A DNA stretch of 64,000 nucleotides from Mesorhizobium sp. DCY119 (GCF_003590645.1 NZ_CP031834.1:868001-932000), one strand, 5' to 3'. Positions 20,695 to 29,760 are shown, counted from the first letter of the stretch. A program made the numbers and translations. The notes: generated from the letters alone by a model not told the origin.

Positions 20695-21216
20695 ATGGCA
20701 AAGAACAAGAAGATCGATCCGGAATCGCTTCCCTATCGCCCCTGCGTCGGCATCATGGTGCTGAATGGCGACGGGCTGGTGTGGTCCGGCCATCGCATCG
20801 CCGAGCCGGACAGCGAGATGGCGGGCACCGACAAGCTCTGGCAGATGCCGCAGGGCGGCATCGACAAGGGCGAGGACCCGCTGCCGGCAGCCCTGCGCGA
20901 GCTCTATGAGGAAACCGGCATGCGCAGCGTCTCGCTGCTGGCGGAAGCGCCGCGCTGGATCAACTACGACCTGCCCGCCGACAAGCTCGGCATCGCCTTC
21001 AAGGGCAAGTATCGCGGCCAGACGCAAAAATGGTTCGCCTTCCGCTTCGAGGGCAACGAAAGCGAAATCGCCATCAACCCACCGCCGGGCGGGCATGAGG
21101 CCGAGTTCGACGACTGGGGGTGGAAGCCGATGACCGACCTGCCGGATCTTATCGTGCCCTTCAAGCGCAAGGTTTATGAGGAAGTCGTCGCGGCCTTCCG
21201 CCATCTGGCGCCGTGA
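20695..21216 (+). CDS. rppH: RNA pyrophosphohydrolase (Nudix)
   Basis: A 173-residue Nudix hydrolase with the RppH start region [13 protein letters not shown], a full Nudix box (GGIDKGED followed by RELYEETGM, about 58-80) and [16 protein letters not shown] near the end. It removes pyrophosphate from 5' triphosphate mRNA ends to start decay, and may also hydrolyse diadenosine polyphosphates. It lies 8 bp after the deacetylase-like gene, so they share a transcript. Confidence 0.95.
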   Translation: MAKNKKIDPESLPYRPCVGIMVLNGDGLVWSGHRIAEPDSEMAGTDKLWQMPQGGIDKGEDPLPAALRELYEETGMRSVSLLAEAPRWINYDLPADKLGIAFKGKYRGQTQKWFAFRFEGNESEIAINPPPGGHEAEFDDWGWKPMTDLPDLIVPFKRKVYEEVVAAFRHLAP

Positions 21217-21486
21217 CATGCGCGCGCTGACGGCTTAGGCCTCCGCCGACATCTCCAATAAATTCCCCTCGCGCACGGCGTTTCGCCGTTGCCTGTTCCA
21301 ACGTAAGCTGCGCTTTCGCTGCAGGCTGATGTTGCAGTGCAACCTTGTTTGCATTATGGGTGATTTACGCACGATCCTCGAAGAATTATTCATTTATTGA
21401 AAGGATTCTGCGTATATTTTTAGTATGGCGCAAGCAATCATCTAAATACGGTGATTTTGCGCTGAAATCTGAGGATTTCGAGCGGA

Positions 21487-22620
21487 ATGGACCGGGACAA
21501 CGCAAGAATATGCGAAACATCGCAGCCGAGCCTTGCGGAAGCGGGCGCGGTGCTGACGATCGACCTTTCCGCTTTGCGTGAAAACTACCGGCTGCTTAAG
21601 AGCCATCTCGGCGGCACGCGCTGCGCCGGCGTGGTCAAGGCCGATGCTTATGGGCTGGGTGCGTCCGAAGTGGCGAAGGCCTTGGCCGATGAGGGTTGCG
21701 ACACCTTCTTCGTCGCGCATGCCGGCGAGGGACTGGCCCTGCGCGCCGCGCTTGGCGACGGTCCCGAAATCTACATCCTCAACGGCACACCGCCCGGCGC
21801 GGAAGCCGAAGCCGCTGCGGCTGATCTGATCACGATCGCCAACAGCCTCGAGCAGCTTGCCGCCTGGGCTGCCGCGGCAAAGGCGCTTGGCAGGAAGCTG
21901 CCGGTGGTGCTTCAGGTCGACAGCGGCATGTCGCGGCTCGGCATGATGCCGGAGGAAGTCGAGACACTGGCGCGGAATCCCGGCCTGCTGGATGACGTCG
22001 AGGTCAAGCTTGTGATGAGCCATCTCGCCTGCGCCGACGAGCCGGAGCATCCGGCCAATGCCGCGCAGAAGAAGGCTTTTGACCTCCTGCGTTCGCTGCT
22101 ACCGGCAGCACCCGCTTCGCTGACCAATTCGTCGGGTATCTTTCTGGGGCCGGACTATCATTACGACCTCGCCCGGCCGGGTGCGGCGCTCTACGGCATC
22201 AACCCGACGCCGGGCAAGCCGAACCCGATGCGCGAGGTCATACGGCTTTCGGCAAAAGTCATCCAGACGCGCATGCTGGAGACGGATATCGGCGTCGGCT
22301 ACGGCCACACCTTCCGCACCACTGGGCAGCTACGCGCCGCAACGATCTCGCTCGGCTATGCCGATGGCTGGCATCGCCGCACGGCGGCAGGTGCCTTCTT
22401 CAAGGGTGTCAGGCTGCCATTCGTCGGCCGCGTCTCGATGGACAGCATCATCATCGACATCTCGGCGCTGCCCGAAGGCGCGCTGAAGGCGGGCGATCTG
22501 GTTGAGATGATCGGCAGCCACCAGACCGTGGACGACGTCGCCGGCCATGCCGGCACCATCGGCTACGAGGTGCTGACCGGGCTAGGCCATCGTTTTCATC
22601 GGATTTACGAAGGCGGCTGA
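21487..22620 (+). CDS. alr: Alanine racemase
   Basis: A 377-residue PLP enzyme interconverting L- and D-alanine. The PLP-binding Lys51 lies in [10 protein letters not shown], and the catalytic Tyr in GVGYGHTF. It is the first gene of an alr-dadA operon (41 bp gap), so it probably serves alanine catabolism (DadX-like) and may also supply D-alanine for the wall. The 140 bp before the start are AT-rich (TTATTCATTTATTGAAAGG and similar), unlike the coding surroundings, and would suit an Lrp-type regulator. Confidence 0.95.
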   Translation: MDRDNARICETSQPSLAEAGAVLTIDLSALRENYRLLKSHLGGTRCAGVVKADAYGLGASEVAKALADEGCDTFFVAHAGEGLALRAALGDGPEIYILNGTPPGAEAEAAAADLITIANSLEQLAAWAAAAKALGRKLPVVLQVDSGMSRLGMMPEEVETLARNPGLLDDVEVKLVMSHLACADEPEHPANAAQKKAFDLLRSLLPAAPASLTNSSGIFLGPDYHYDLARPGAALYGINPTPGKPNPMREVIRLSAKVIQTRMLETDIGVGYGHTFRTTGQLRAATISLGYADGWHRRTAAGAFFKGVRLPFVGRVSMDSIIIDISALPEGALKAGDLVEMIGSHQTVDDVAGHAGTIGYEVLTGLGHRFHRIYEGG

Positions 22621-22661
22621 GGGGGCTCTCCCGCCGCAGGCAATTTTCAAGGGGTTCTACA

Positions 22662-23915
22662 ATGAAGGTTCTTGTTCTGGGAAGCGGCGTGGTGGGTATC
22701 ACCAGCGCGCATTATCTGGCGGAAGCCGGCCATGAGGTCGAGGTGGTGGACCGCCAGAGCGGTCCGGCGCTGGAAACCAGCTTTGCCAATGCCGGCGAAG
22801 TGTCGCCCGGCTATTCCTCGCCCTGGGCCGGTCCCGGCATCCCGGTCAAAGCGATCAAATGGCTGCTGATGCGCCACGGGCCGCTGGTCGTTCGCCCGAA
22901 ATTCGATCCGGCGATGTGGTCGTGGCTTCTGAAGATGCTCGGCAACTGCACCTCGGCGCGCTACGCCGTCAACAAGGCGCGCATGGTGCCGATTGCCGAA
23001 TACAGCCGCGACATGCTGAAGGCGCTGCGTGCCTCGACCGGCATTGCCTATGACGAGCGCAGCCAGGGCACGCTGCAGCTTTTCCGCACGCAGAAGCAGC
23101 TCGACGGCATCGGCGGCGACGTCGAGGTGCTGAAGCAATTCGGTGTGCCGTTCGAGGTGCTGGACCCCGCCGGCTGCATCGGTGCCGAGCCGGCGCTGGC
23201 CGCGGTGAAGGGCAAATTCGTCGGCGGCCTGCGGCTGCCGGGCGACGAGACGGGTGACTGCCAGATGTTCACCGAGCGTCTGGCAGCGCATTGCGCCGGG
23301 CGCGGCGTGAGCTTCCGCTTCGACACGAAGATCGAGAAGATCATCACCGAGGGCGGCCGGATCACCGGGGTTGCCACCAGCGCCGGCGTGCTTACGGCGG
23401 ACGCCTATGTCGTGGCGCTGGGCAGCTATTCGCCGATCATCCTGAAGCCGCTCGGGCTTTCGGTGCCGGTCTATCCGGTGAAGGGCTATTCGATCACCGT
23501 GCCCATCACCAATGCCGACGGCGCGCCGGTCTCGACCGTCATGGACGAGACCTACAAGGTCGCGATCACGCGCCTCGGCGACCGCATCCGCGTCGGCGGA
23601 ACGGCGGAAATCTCGGGCTACGACCTCAGCCTGCATCAGGCGCGGCGCGACACGCTGGAGCATTCGGTCTCCGATCTGTTCCCGAATGGCGGTGCGGTCA
23701 AGGAAGCGAGCTTCTGGTGCGGCCTGCGCCCGATGACGCCGGACGGCCCGCCGATCATCGGCAAGACGCGCTATGGCAATCTCTACCTCAACACCGGCCA
23801 CGGCACGCTGGGCTGGACCATGTCCTGCGGCTCGGGCCGGGTGCTGGCGGACATAGTCTCCGGCAAGACGCCGGAGATCGATGCGGGCGCACTCAATCTC
23901 AGCCGCTACGGCTGA
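22662..23915 (+). CDS. dadA: D-amino acid dehydrogenase (DadA)
   Basis: A 417-residue FAD enzyme oxidising D-alanine and other D-amino acids to 2-oxo acids and passing electrons to the respiratory chain at the inner membrane. The N-terminal dinucleotide fold reads [20 protein letters not shown]. The DadA family patterns [16 protein letters not shown] and [14 protein letters not shown], and [16 protein letters not shown] at the C-terminus, are clear. With alr it converts L-alanine to pyruvate. Confidence 0.97.
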   Translation: MKVLVLGSGVVGITSAHYLAEAGHEVEVVDRQSGPALETSFANAGEVSPGYSSPWAGPGIPVKAIKWLLMRHGPLVVRPKFDPAMWSWLLKMLGNCTSARYAVNKARMVPIAEYSRDMLKALRASTGIAYDERSQGTLQLFRTQKQLDGIGGDVEVLKQFGVPFEVLDPAGCIGAEPALAAVKGKFVGGLRLPGDETGDCQMFTERLAAHCAGRGVSFRFDTKIEKIITEGGRITGVATSAGVLTADAYVVALGSYSPIILKPLGLSVPVYPVKGYSITVPITNADGAPVSTVMDETYKVAITRLGDRIRVGGTAEISGYDLSLHQARRDTLEHSVSDLFPNGGAVKEASFWCGLRPMTPDGPPIIGKTRYGNLYLNTGHGTLGWTMSCGSGRVLADIVSGKTPEIDAGALNLSRYG

Positions 23916-23921
23916 GGCAGG

Positions 23922-24311
23922 CTATTTCAGCGATCGCGGCAGCGTTTCCGACTGATACATCGAGACCGTGTGCCCGTCCGGGTCGGCTATCTCGGCCGAC
24001 CATCCGCCGGGAGCGTGGCTGACGGGCGTGACGATGGTCGCGCCCTGGGCTGCAAGGCCGGCGACGACATCGTCGATGCCACCTTCGGCGAGTTCAAAGA
24101 CGATGATCGGCGAATTGCCGGGCCGCGACTCCTGCTTGAAGAACAGGAGTTCGATGCCGTTCGCGGTACGCGCCAGCAGCCAGTCATTGCCGCTGCCATC
24201 GTCGCCCATATTGTCGACAGCGAGGCCGAGTACGTCGCGATAGAAGGTTTCGGTTCGCGCTATGTCCGAGACGTAGTAGCAGACGGCGCCGAGCTTGGAT
24301 TTTCCGAACAT
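23922..24311 (-). CDS. VOC (glyoxalase/dioxygenase-like) family protein
   Basis: A 129-residue protein with the paired beta-alpha-beta VOC fold: MFGKSKLGAVCYYVSDIARTE at the start, ETFYRDVLGLAVDN, then a second module ending APGGWSAEIADPDGHTVSMYQSE with a metal-site Glu. No substrate can be assigned. It overlaps the 3' part of the sigma-factor-like gene by 52 bp on the same strand, so the two are translationally coupled. Confidence 0.88.
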   Translation of the reverse strand: MFGKSKLGAVCYYVSDIARTETFYRDVLGLAVDNMGDDGSGNDWLLARTANGIELLFFKQESRPGNSPIIVFELAEGGIDDVVAGLAAQGATIVTPVSHAPGGWSAEIADPDGHTVSMYQSETLPRSLK

Positions 24312-24946
24312 TTTTCATCCCTTTGTTGTGGCTGGACGATCCTCTGTTGCCGCGGCCCGTTGTTTTGTGAGGCGAAGTTCATAATAAGAAGATGACCGTC
24401 CGGATCGTGGCTTCCCAGCGCAGCCTGATGACGATGCACCGGTCCCAATAGCGTGCGCCTGATTGTGCCATAAGACAGATACCCGGACAGGCCGGGCATT
24501 TCGTCGATGCGGCCAGTTCCACTCAGGCGCCATCGCCGTCTGATCTCGCATATGCGCTGCCGAAAGGCGGCCTCCGAGAGGCGCTGCATCCAGATGATTT
24601 CGGGTTTCGTGTGGCCGGTAAGCACAAGCAGGGCGGTCGTGCGCAGAGCCAGCGAAAGCGTGGCGAGGAAAGCCATCGGCAGCTCGCTGGGCTCGCTGGA
24701 GCCGGATGCGCCGTCCAGCCAACGGTCTTCCCTCTTGCGACGCCGGATCGCCGTGCGCGCGTCGAATGCGGCTCGCTTGCGCAGTGCGCCTTGCATCCAG
24801 CGGCGATTTTCCGGGCAGGCGAGATCCTGCCGGCCTGCCTCCACCGCCGCCAGAAGCACGGTCTGCAAAAGGTCTTCTGCCTCGTCGCTTTTGCGCGTCA
24901 CGCGTCGTGCCTGACGCAGCAGTTCCAGATAAGGTCGTGACAGCAT
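24260..24946 (-). CDS. RNA polymerase sigma factor-like protein (sigma-70 family)
   Basis: A 228-residue protein. Its N-terminal half resembles sigma region 2 (YLELLRQARRVTRKSDEAED, then LLQTVLLAAVE), and the middle (LRTTALLVLTGHTKPEIIW, then RLSEAAFRQRICEIRRRW) resembles region 4. The last roughly 60 residues have no sigma-like character and run into the VOC gene. No anti-sigma factor is adjacent. Pairing of a sigma-like gene with a small VOC protein on one transcript is seen in other rhizobia. The target promoter is unknown. Confidence 0.75.
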   Translation of the reverse strand: MLSRPYLELLRQARRVTRKSDEAEDLLQTVLLAAVEAGRQDLACPENRRWMQGALRKRAAFDARTAIRRRKREDRWLDGASGSSEPSELPMAFLATLSLALRTTALLVLTGHTKPEIIWMQRLSEAAFRQRICEIRRRWRLSGTGRIDEMPGLSGYLSYGTIRRTLLGPVHRHQAALGSHDPDGHLLIMNFASQNNGPRQQRIVQPQQRDEKCSENPSSAPSATTSRT

Positions 24947-24964
24947 GACTGCTCCCCCAGTCCA

Positions 24965-25846
24965 TCACACAAACAGCGCGCGTTCCGCTTCCACCGCCTT
25001 GGTGATGTAGCCGGCGACGGTCTGGATGCGGCGCAGCGGGCGAACGGATTCATGATAGACCAGCCAATAGGCGCGGCGGATCGGTTTTGCCGCCGGCACA
25101 GGCACCAGGTCGGGATGCGAGCGGGCGATGAAGGTGTGCAGCATGCCGATGCCTGCGCCCGCCCGCACCGCCTCCACCTGACCCAGGCTCGACGAGATCG
25201 AAAAGCCGGCGTTCCAGTCCGGGCTGAACTCGGCGGCATAGTCGAGCGAGGGGCTGACGACGAGGTCCGGCACATAGCCGACGAGGCGGTGGTTGGCGAG
25301 GTCGACCACCGTCTGCGGCAGGCCGTTTTCCTCGGCATAGGCGCGCGAGGCGAAAAGGCCGAGCGTGTAGTCGACCAGCTTGCCGGCGACGAGGCGGCCT
25401 TCGCTCGGCCGCTCGACGGTGATGGCGATGTCGGCCTCGCGCCGCGACAGCGAGAAGGAGCGCGGCACCGGCACCAGCTGGATTTTCAGGTCCCTGTGCA
25501 TCGCCGTCAGGGCGCCGAGGCGCGATGCGAGGAAGGCAACGCCTATACCGTCCGGCGCGCCGATGCGCACGGTGCCCGACACCGCGTCGCCTTCGCCTGC
25601 AATCTCGGCACGCGCAGAGATCATGTCGGCTTCCATACGTTCGGCGACTTCCAGAAACCGCTCGCCGGCGGGCGTCAGCTCGCTGCCGGTGGTGAGGCGC
25701 CGGAACAGCTTTGTATTGAGCGCTTCCTCAAGGGCTGCGACGCGGCGCGATACGGTTGCGTGGTTGAGCTCCAGCCGGCGCGCCGCACCGAGGATCTGCC
25801 CGGCGCGCGCGACCGCGAGGAATATTCTGACGTCGTCCCAGTTCAT
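24965..25846 (-). CDS. LysR-family transcriptional regulator
   Basis: A 293-residue LysR regulator. The winged HTH occupies residues 1-60 (NWDDVRIFLAVARAGQI, NHATVSRRVAALE), followed by a periplasmic-binding-like effector domain (about 88-290). It is divergent from mmsA with a palindromic repeat element in between, so mmsA is a candidate target, but no clear T-N11-A box was singled out. Confidence 0.92.
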   Translation of the reverse strand: MNWDDVRIFLAVARAGQILGAARRLELNHATVSRRVAALEEALNTKLFRRLTTGSELTPAGERFLEVAERMEADMISARAEIAGEGDAVSGTVRIGAPDGIGVAFLASRLGALTAMHRDLKIQLVPVPRSFSLSRREADIAITVERPSEGRLVAGKLVDYTLGLFASRAYAEENGLPQTVVDLANHRLVGYVPDLVVSPSLDYAAEFSPDWNAGFSISSSLGQVEAVRAGAGIGMLHTFIARSHPDLVPVPAAKPIRRAYWLVYHESVRPLRRIQTVAGYITKAVEAERALFV

Positions 25847-25859
25847 GGTTCCTCCGTTA

Positions 25860-26008
25860 TCCCTCCCCCTTGAGGGGAGGGTGGTGAGGGAAGCGAGCCG
25901 GGAGGGGTCGTCGGTGAAACACTCGGCCTATAGAAATGCCGAGCGCTACCTTGACCGACCCCACCCCGATCCGCTTCGCGGATCGACCCTCCCCTCGAGG
26001 GGGAGGGA
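25860..26008. repeat. GC-rich palindromic intergenic element 1
   Basis: Two 22-bp ends (25860-25881 and 25987-26008) are inverted copies of each other with one mismatch, and each is nearly self-complementary (CCCTCCCCCTTGAGGGGAGGG type). Inner arms GGGGTCGTCGGT and ACCGACCCC pair as well. This is a small mosaic palindromic element of the kind scattered in rhizobial genomes. It occupies half of the 311-bp gap between the LysR gene and mmsA; the rest, towards mmsA, holds its probable promoter region. Confidence 0.85.
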
Positions 26009-26157
26009 GACGCCGCGCCCTCTTATTTGCATTAAATCATATTCAGCAGCGCTCTGTACTCTACTTTCTGCACAACGGTTGGTTTTCTGCTCGCGTTGCA
26101 AAGTGGGCCGCAAAGCAGGACAATGGCCTAAATCAACAATCCCCAGGGAGAGAGAGC

Positions 26158-27654
26158 ATGGTCGATTACGGTCATTTCATCGGCGGCAAGCATGTCGCTG
26201 GCACCAGCGGGCGCAAGCAGGACGTGATGCAGCCGATGGACGGCACGGTGCGCGGCACGGTGGCGCTGGCATCTGCTGCCGAATTGCGTGCAGCCGTCGA
26301 AAACGCCAAGGCCGCCCAGGTCGGCTGGGCTGCGACCAACCCGCAGCGCCGCGTGCGCGTGCTGATGAAGTTCCTCGAACTGGCCAACCGCGAATATGAC
26401 TCGCTTGCCGAACTTCTGGCCCGCGAGCATGGCAAGACCATCGCCGACGCCAAGGGCGACATCCAGCGCGGTCTCGAAGTGATCGAGGTCTGCATCGGCG
26501 CGCCGCATATGATGAAGGGCGAATTCACCGACAATGCCGGCACCGGCATCGACGTCTATTCGATGCGCCAGCCGCTCGGCGTTGTTGCCGGCATCACTCC
26601 GTTCAATTTCCCGGCGATGATCCCGCTGTGGAAGATCGGCCCGGCGCTCGCCTGCGGCAACGCCTTCATCCTGAAGCCTTCCGAGCGTGATCCGGGCGTG
26701 CCGCTGCGCATTGCCGAACTGTTCATCGAAGCCGGCCTGCCGGCGGGCGTGCTCAATGTCGTCAATGGCGACAAGACGGTGGTCGACGCGATCCTCGACG
26801 ATCCCGACATCAAGGCCATCGGCTTCGTCGGCTCGACGCCGATCGCGCAGTACATCTATTCGCGCGGCTGTGCCAACGGCAAGCGCGTGCAGTGCTTCGG
26901 CGGCGCCAAGAACCACATGATCATCATGCCCGACGCCGACATGGACCAGACCGTCGACGCGCTGATCGGCGCCGGCTACGGCTCGGCCGGCGAGCGCTGC
27001 ATGGCGATTTCGGTGGCTGTGCCGGTCGGTGAGGATACCGCCAACCGCCTGATGGAAAAGCTGGTCCCGCGCGTCGAAAGCCTGAAGGTCGGCCCTTCGA
27101 CCGACTCCTCGGCCGATTTCGGTCCTGTCGTGACCGCCCAGGCGCTGGAGCGCATCAAGGATTACGTCGACATCGGCGTCAAGGAAGGCGCCAAGCTCGT
27201 CGTCGACGGCCGCGGCTTCAAGATGCAGGGCTACGAGAACGGCTACTATATGGGCGGCTGCCTGTTCGACAATGTCACCGCCGACATGCGCATCTACAAA
27301 GAAGAAATCTTCGGGCCGGTGCTCTCGGTCGTGCGTGCGCCGAACTACGAAAACGCCATCAAGCTCGCCAACGACCATGAAATGGGCAACGGCGTCGCCA
27401 TCTTCACCCGCGACGGCGATGCAGCGCGCGATTTCGCATCCCGCGTGCAGGTCGGCATGGTCGGCGTGAACGTGCCGATCCCGGTGCCGATCGCCTATTA
27501 CACCTTCGGCGGCTGGAAGGCCTCGTCCTTCGGCGACCTCAACCAGCACGGCCCGGACGCCTTCCGCTTCTACACCAAGACCAAGACGGTAACCTCGCGC
27601 TGGCCGTCGGGCGTCAAGGATGGGGCTGAGTTCGTCATTCCGACGATGAACTGA
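26158..27654 (+). CDS. mmsA: CoA-acylating methylmalonate-semialdehyde dehydrogenase
   Basis: A 498-residue aldehyde dehydrogenase of the MmsA/IolA type. It carries PLGVVAGITPFNFPAMIPLW, catalytic Cys281 in GSAGERCMAISVAVPVG, and PIPVPIAYYTFGGWKASSFG near the end. It lacks the general-base Glu pattern of ordinary ALDHs, fitting a CoA-dependent reaction giving propionyl-CoA or acetyl-CoA in valine, pyrimidine or inositol breakdown. The start at 26158 follows GGGAGAGAGAG; the longer frame reads through the repeat. It lies outside the hydroxyproline cluster and its Cys context does not fit ketoglutarate-semialdehyde dehydrogenase. Confidence 0.95.
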   Translation: MVDYGHFIGGKHVAGTSGRKQDVMQPMDGTVRGTVALASAAELRAAVENAKAAQVGWAATNPQRRVRVLMKFLELANREYDSLAELLAREHGKTIADAKGDIQRGLEVIEVCIGAPHMMKGEFTDNAGTGIDVYSMRQPLGVVAGITPFNFPAMIPLWKIGPALACGNAFILKPSERDPGVPLRIAELFIEAGLPAGVLNVVNGDKTVVDAILDDPDIKAIGFVGSTPIAQYIYSRGCANGKRVQCFGGAKNHMIIMPDADMDQTVDALIGAGYGSAGERCMAISVAVPVGEDTANRLMEKLVPRVESLKVGPSTDSSADFGPVVTAQALERIKDYVDIGVKEGAKLVVDGRGFKMQGYENGYYMGGCLFDNVTADMRIYKEEIFGPVLSVVRAPNYENAIKLANDHEMGNGVAIFTRDGDAARDFASRVQVGMVGVNVPIPVPIAYYTFGGWKASSFGDLNQHGPDAFRFYTKTKTVTSRWPSGVKDGAEFVIPTMN

Positions 27655-27684
27655 GAGGCCGCTCGCTAACTCTACCCTGCCGGT
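27652..27684 (+). repeat. 33-nt repeat A, copy 1 (contains the mmsA stop codon)
   Basis: This stretch, starting at the TGA stop of mmsA, matches 42905-42937 after pyc at 30 of 33 positions. The common core is CGCTAA(C/T)TCTACCCTGCCGGT. Here it forms the left part of a larger palindrome. Confidence 0.85.
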
Positions 27685-27786
27685 TATCTGAGGCAGTTTT
27701 CTGCGCTTCCGGTGCTCACGTACTTAAATGTACGCTCCGCTCCGGTTCTCGAAAACCACCCCATATGACTCGGCAGGGCGAGTTAT
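27669..27786. repeat. Palindromic unit downstream of mmsA
   Basis: Left arm AACTCTACCCTGCCG and right arm CGGCAGGGCGAGTT are near-perfect complements. Nested inside are GTTTTC/GAAAAC and a central CGTACTTAAATGTACG palindrome. The unit could fold into one long cruciform or RNA hairpin. Confidence 0.7.
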
Positions 27787-27817
27787 CAAGCAGCCTCTGG
27801 ACCTGCGATGAACTGAT

Positions 27818-27851
27818 CGAAAAGAGCGCGGCATCGTCCGCGCTCTTTTCG
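27818..27851. terminator. Strong hairpin terminator after mmsA
   Basis: A perfect 14-bp stem (CGAAAAGAGCGCGG, loop CATCGT, CCGCGCTCTTTTCG) has A- and T-runs built into the arms, so it could act in both directions. Confidence 0.88.
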
Positions 27852-27880
27852 TTTGTGGGGGAGCGCGGCGTTGGCGATTG

Positions 27881-28072
27881 GCGGTTCCTCGCCCCTACGA
27901 AGTGGGGGAGAGGTGGCTCGGGCGAAGCCCGAGACGGAGAGGGGGTCTTGTTGATCTCGGCAGCCCCGATATGATCGACGCCCCTCCGCCAGCCTACCGC
28001 ACTTCACCTTCCCCCTCTCCGGTTTGCTGCGCAAACCACCTCTCCCCCGCAAGAGCGGGGGCGAGGAACCGC
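27881..28072. repeat. GC-rich palindromic intergenic element 2
   Basis: Ends 27881-27916 and 28036-28072 are inverted repeats sharing GCGGTTCCTCGCCCC and GGGGGAGAGGTGG with a variable centre. Inner hairpins are GGCTCGGGCGAAGCCCGAG and GGTTTGCTGCGCAAACC. It ends 14 bp from the stop of the GntR gene, so it may form the 3' end of that transcript. With the mmsA terminator and palindromic unit it fills the gap 27655-28085; no gene is seen there. Confidence 0.85.
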
Positions 28073-28085
28073 AGCTTCGGCGGAA

Positions 28086-28757
28086 TCACCGCATCGCGGC
28101 GGCCTGCGCGTGGAGGCGCAGCAGGGCCATCAGGCGGTCGGCTTCGATGCCGGCGGCTTCCTCGTCGCGCTCGAGGATGGCGCGGATGAGCGAGACGTGG
28201 TTGCCGGCGGCCTCGGCGAGGCCCGTGCCGCTTTGGAAGCGGAACCAGAAGCGGCGGCTATGCGTCTGCAGCGGCGCGACGAGCTGGGCGGCAAAGCGAT
28301 TGTCGGCGGCGAGCGCCATGGCTTCGTCGAGCGATTTGTCGGCTTCGAGATAGCCGATCACGTCGTTGGTGAGGACCGCATCGTGCATGGCCATCGCCGT
28401 CTCCTGGAAACGGCTGGACATTTCAGCGGTGGCGAAGCGTGCCGCGGAGCGGGCCAGAATCACTTCGACGCCACGGCGTGCATCGAGCACGCGCAGCCAG
28501 TCACCCGCATGCAGCGGTGCGATCTCGAGGCCGGCGCGCGGGCGCACCGAAACCAGCCCTTCCCACGCCAGGCGCTGGATCGCCTCGCGGACGGGCGTTC
28601 GCCCGAGCGACAATTTTTCGATGAGCGCCTTTTCGGTGGTGACGCTGCCGGGCGCCAGTTCGAGCGTGACGATCATTTTTTCGAGCACGCGATAGGCTTT
28701 CGCGCTGGCGGATTCGGCTGTGTCCGCACGTTCCAGCTTGCTGTCGACGGTATTCAA
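28086..28757 (-). CDS. GntR-family regulator (FCD subfamily) of the hydroxyproline cluster
   Basis: A 223-residue FadR-type GntR protein. The N-terminal winged HTH (about 20-85) contains TTEKALIEKLSLGRTPVREA; the rest is an all-helical FCD ligand domain. The start is TTG at 28757; an in-frame stop lies just upstream, so no longer start exists. It is divergent from the deaminase gene, and repeated TGATATATC motifs between them are its probable operators. A role as hydroxyproline-responsive repressor is inferred from context. Confidence 0.9.
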   Translation of the reverse strand: MNTVDSKLERADTAESASAKAYRVLEKMIVTLELAPGSVTTEKALIEKLSLGRTPVREAIQRLAWEGLVSVRPRAGLEIAPLHAGDWLRVLDARRGVEVILARSAARFATAEMSSRFQETAMAMHDAVLTNDVIGYLEADKSLDEAMALAADNRFAAQLVAPLQTHSRRFWFRFQSGTGLAEAAGNHVSLIRAILERDEEAAGIEADRLMALLRLHAQAAAMR

Positions 28758-28785
28758 GGCTGCTCATTCCGGTTAACATATTTTT

Positions 28786-28852
28786 TGATATATCAGGCTG
28801 CAAAGCCAATTGACAGAAGGAATTCATTACTGATATATCTGTGGTATATCAG
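28786..28852 (+). promoter_or_regulatory. Promoter and GntR operators of the hydroxyproline genes
   Basis: A -35 box TTGACA (28810-28815) with a 17-bp spacer places the -10 at about 28832-28838. That -10 lies inside an inverted repeat CTGATATAT / GTATATCAG (28830-28852). A second self-complementary copy TGATATATCA sits at 28786-28795 towards the gntR start. Operator overlap with the -10 predicts repression. Confidence 0.75.
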
Positions 28853-28866
28853 ATGGAGCGACCGAT

Positions 28867-29760
28867 ATGTGGACCGGAGTTTTCCCCGCCGTAACGACGA
28901 AATTCACCGAGGACGACCGCCTCGACCATGCCGAGATGGAGCGCTGTTTTGCGCTGCAGATGGAGGCGGGTTGCGACGGCATCATCGTCGCCGGCTCGCT
29001 GGGCGAGGGGCCGATGCTGTCGGTCGAGGAAAAGCTTTCGGTGCTGAAGACGGCGCAGGGCGTGGCCAACGGCAAGCCGGTGCTTCTGACCATCAACGAG
29101 GCCGGCACACGCGAAGGTGCGGCCATTGCCAAGCAGGCAGCGGCGGCCGGTGCCGACGGCCTGATGATCGTGCCGAGCCCGATCTACCACACCAACCCGC
29201 AGGAAACGGTCGCCACGCTGAAGGCGATGGCCGCCGGCGGCGGGCTGCCGGTAATGATCTATTCCAACCGCGTCGCCTACCGCGTCGACGTCACCATCGA
29301 GGTGATGGAGGAACTGGCGTCCGATCCGCTGTTCGTGGCGGTCAAGGAATCGTCCGACGACATCCGCCGCTCAACCGAGATCATCAACCGCTTCGGCGAC
29401 CGCTTCGACCTGTTCACCGGCGTCGACAACCTGGCCTTCGAGGCGCTCAGCGTTGGTGCCATCGGATGGGTTGCCGGGCTGGTCACGGCCTTCCCGCGCG
29501 AGACGGTTGCGATCTACCAGCTCATGAAGCAGGATCGCCGCGATGAGGCGCTCGCCATCTATCGCTGGTTCCGTCCGCTGCTCGACCTCGACGTTTCGAC
29601 CTATCTGGTCCAGAACATCAAGCTTGCCGAGGTTCACGCGATCGGCACAAATGACCGCGTGCGCATGCCGCGCCAGCCGCTTTCGGGCGAACGCCGCAAG
29701 GCCGTCGAGAAGATCATCAAGGATGCACTTGCAGTCAGGCCGGTATTGCCGAAGTTTTGA
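28867..29760 (+). CDS. hypD: DapA-family protein, probable 1-pyrroline-4-hydroxy-2-carboxylate deaminase
   Basis: A 297-residue DHDPS/NAL-superfamily barrel with Schiff-base Lys160 (FVAVKESSDD), Tyr132 (MIYSN) and AGSLGEGPMLS near residue 42. True lysine biosynthesis is unlikely because it sits between a GntR regulator and genes for hydroxyproline epimerase and dehydrogenase. In that pathway this family converts pyrroline-4-hydroxy-2-carboxylate to 2-oxoglutarate semialdehyde plus ammonia. GGAG precedes the ATG. Confidence 0.82.
   Translation: MWTGVFPAVTTKFTEDDRLDHAEMERCFALQMEAGCDGIIVAGSLGEGPMLSVEEKLSVLKTAQGVANGKPVLLTINEAGTREGAAIAKQAAAAGADGLMIVPSPIYHTNPQETVATLKAMAAGGGLPVMIYSNRVAYRVDVTIEVMEELASDPLFVAVKESSDDIRRSTEIINRFGDRFDLFTGVDNLAFEALSVGAIGWVAGLVTAFPRETVAIYQLMKQDRRDEALAIYRWFRPLLDLDVSTYLVQNIKLAEVHAIGTNDRVRMPRQPLSGERRKAVEKIIKDALAVRPVLPKF

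Noticed and set aside
26158-27654. Idea that mmsA is the missing semialdehyde dehydrogenase of the hydroxyproline cluster
   Set aside because: Its catalytic region and C-terminus match the CoA-acylating MmsA type, and several repeats plus a terminator separate it from the cluster.
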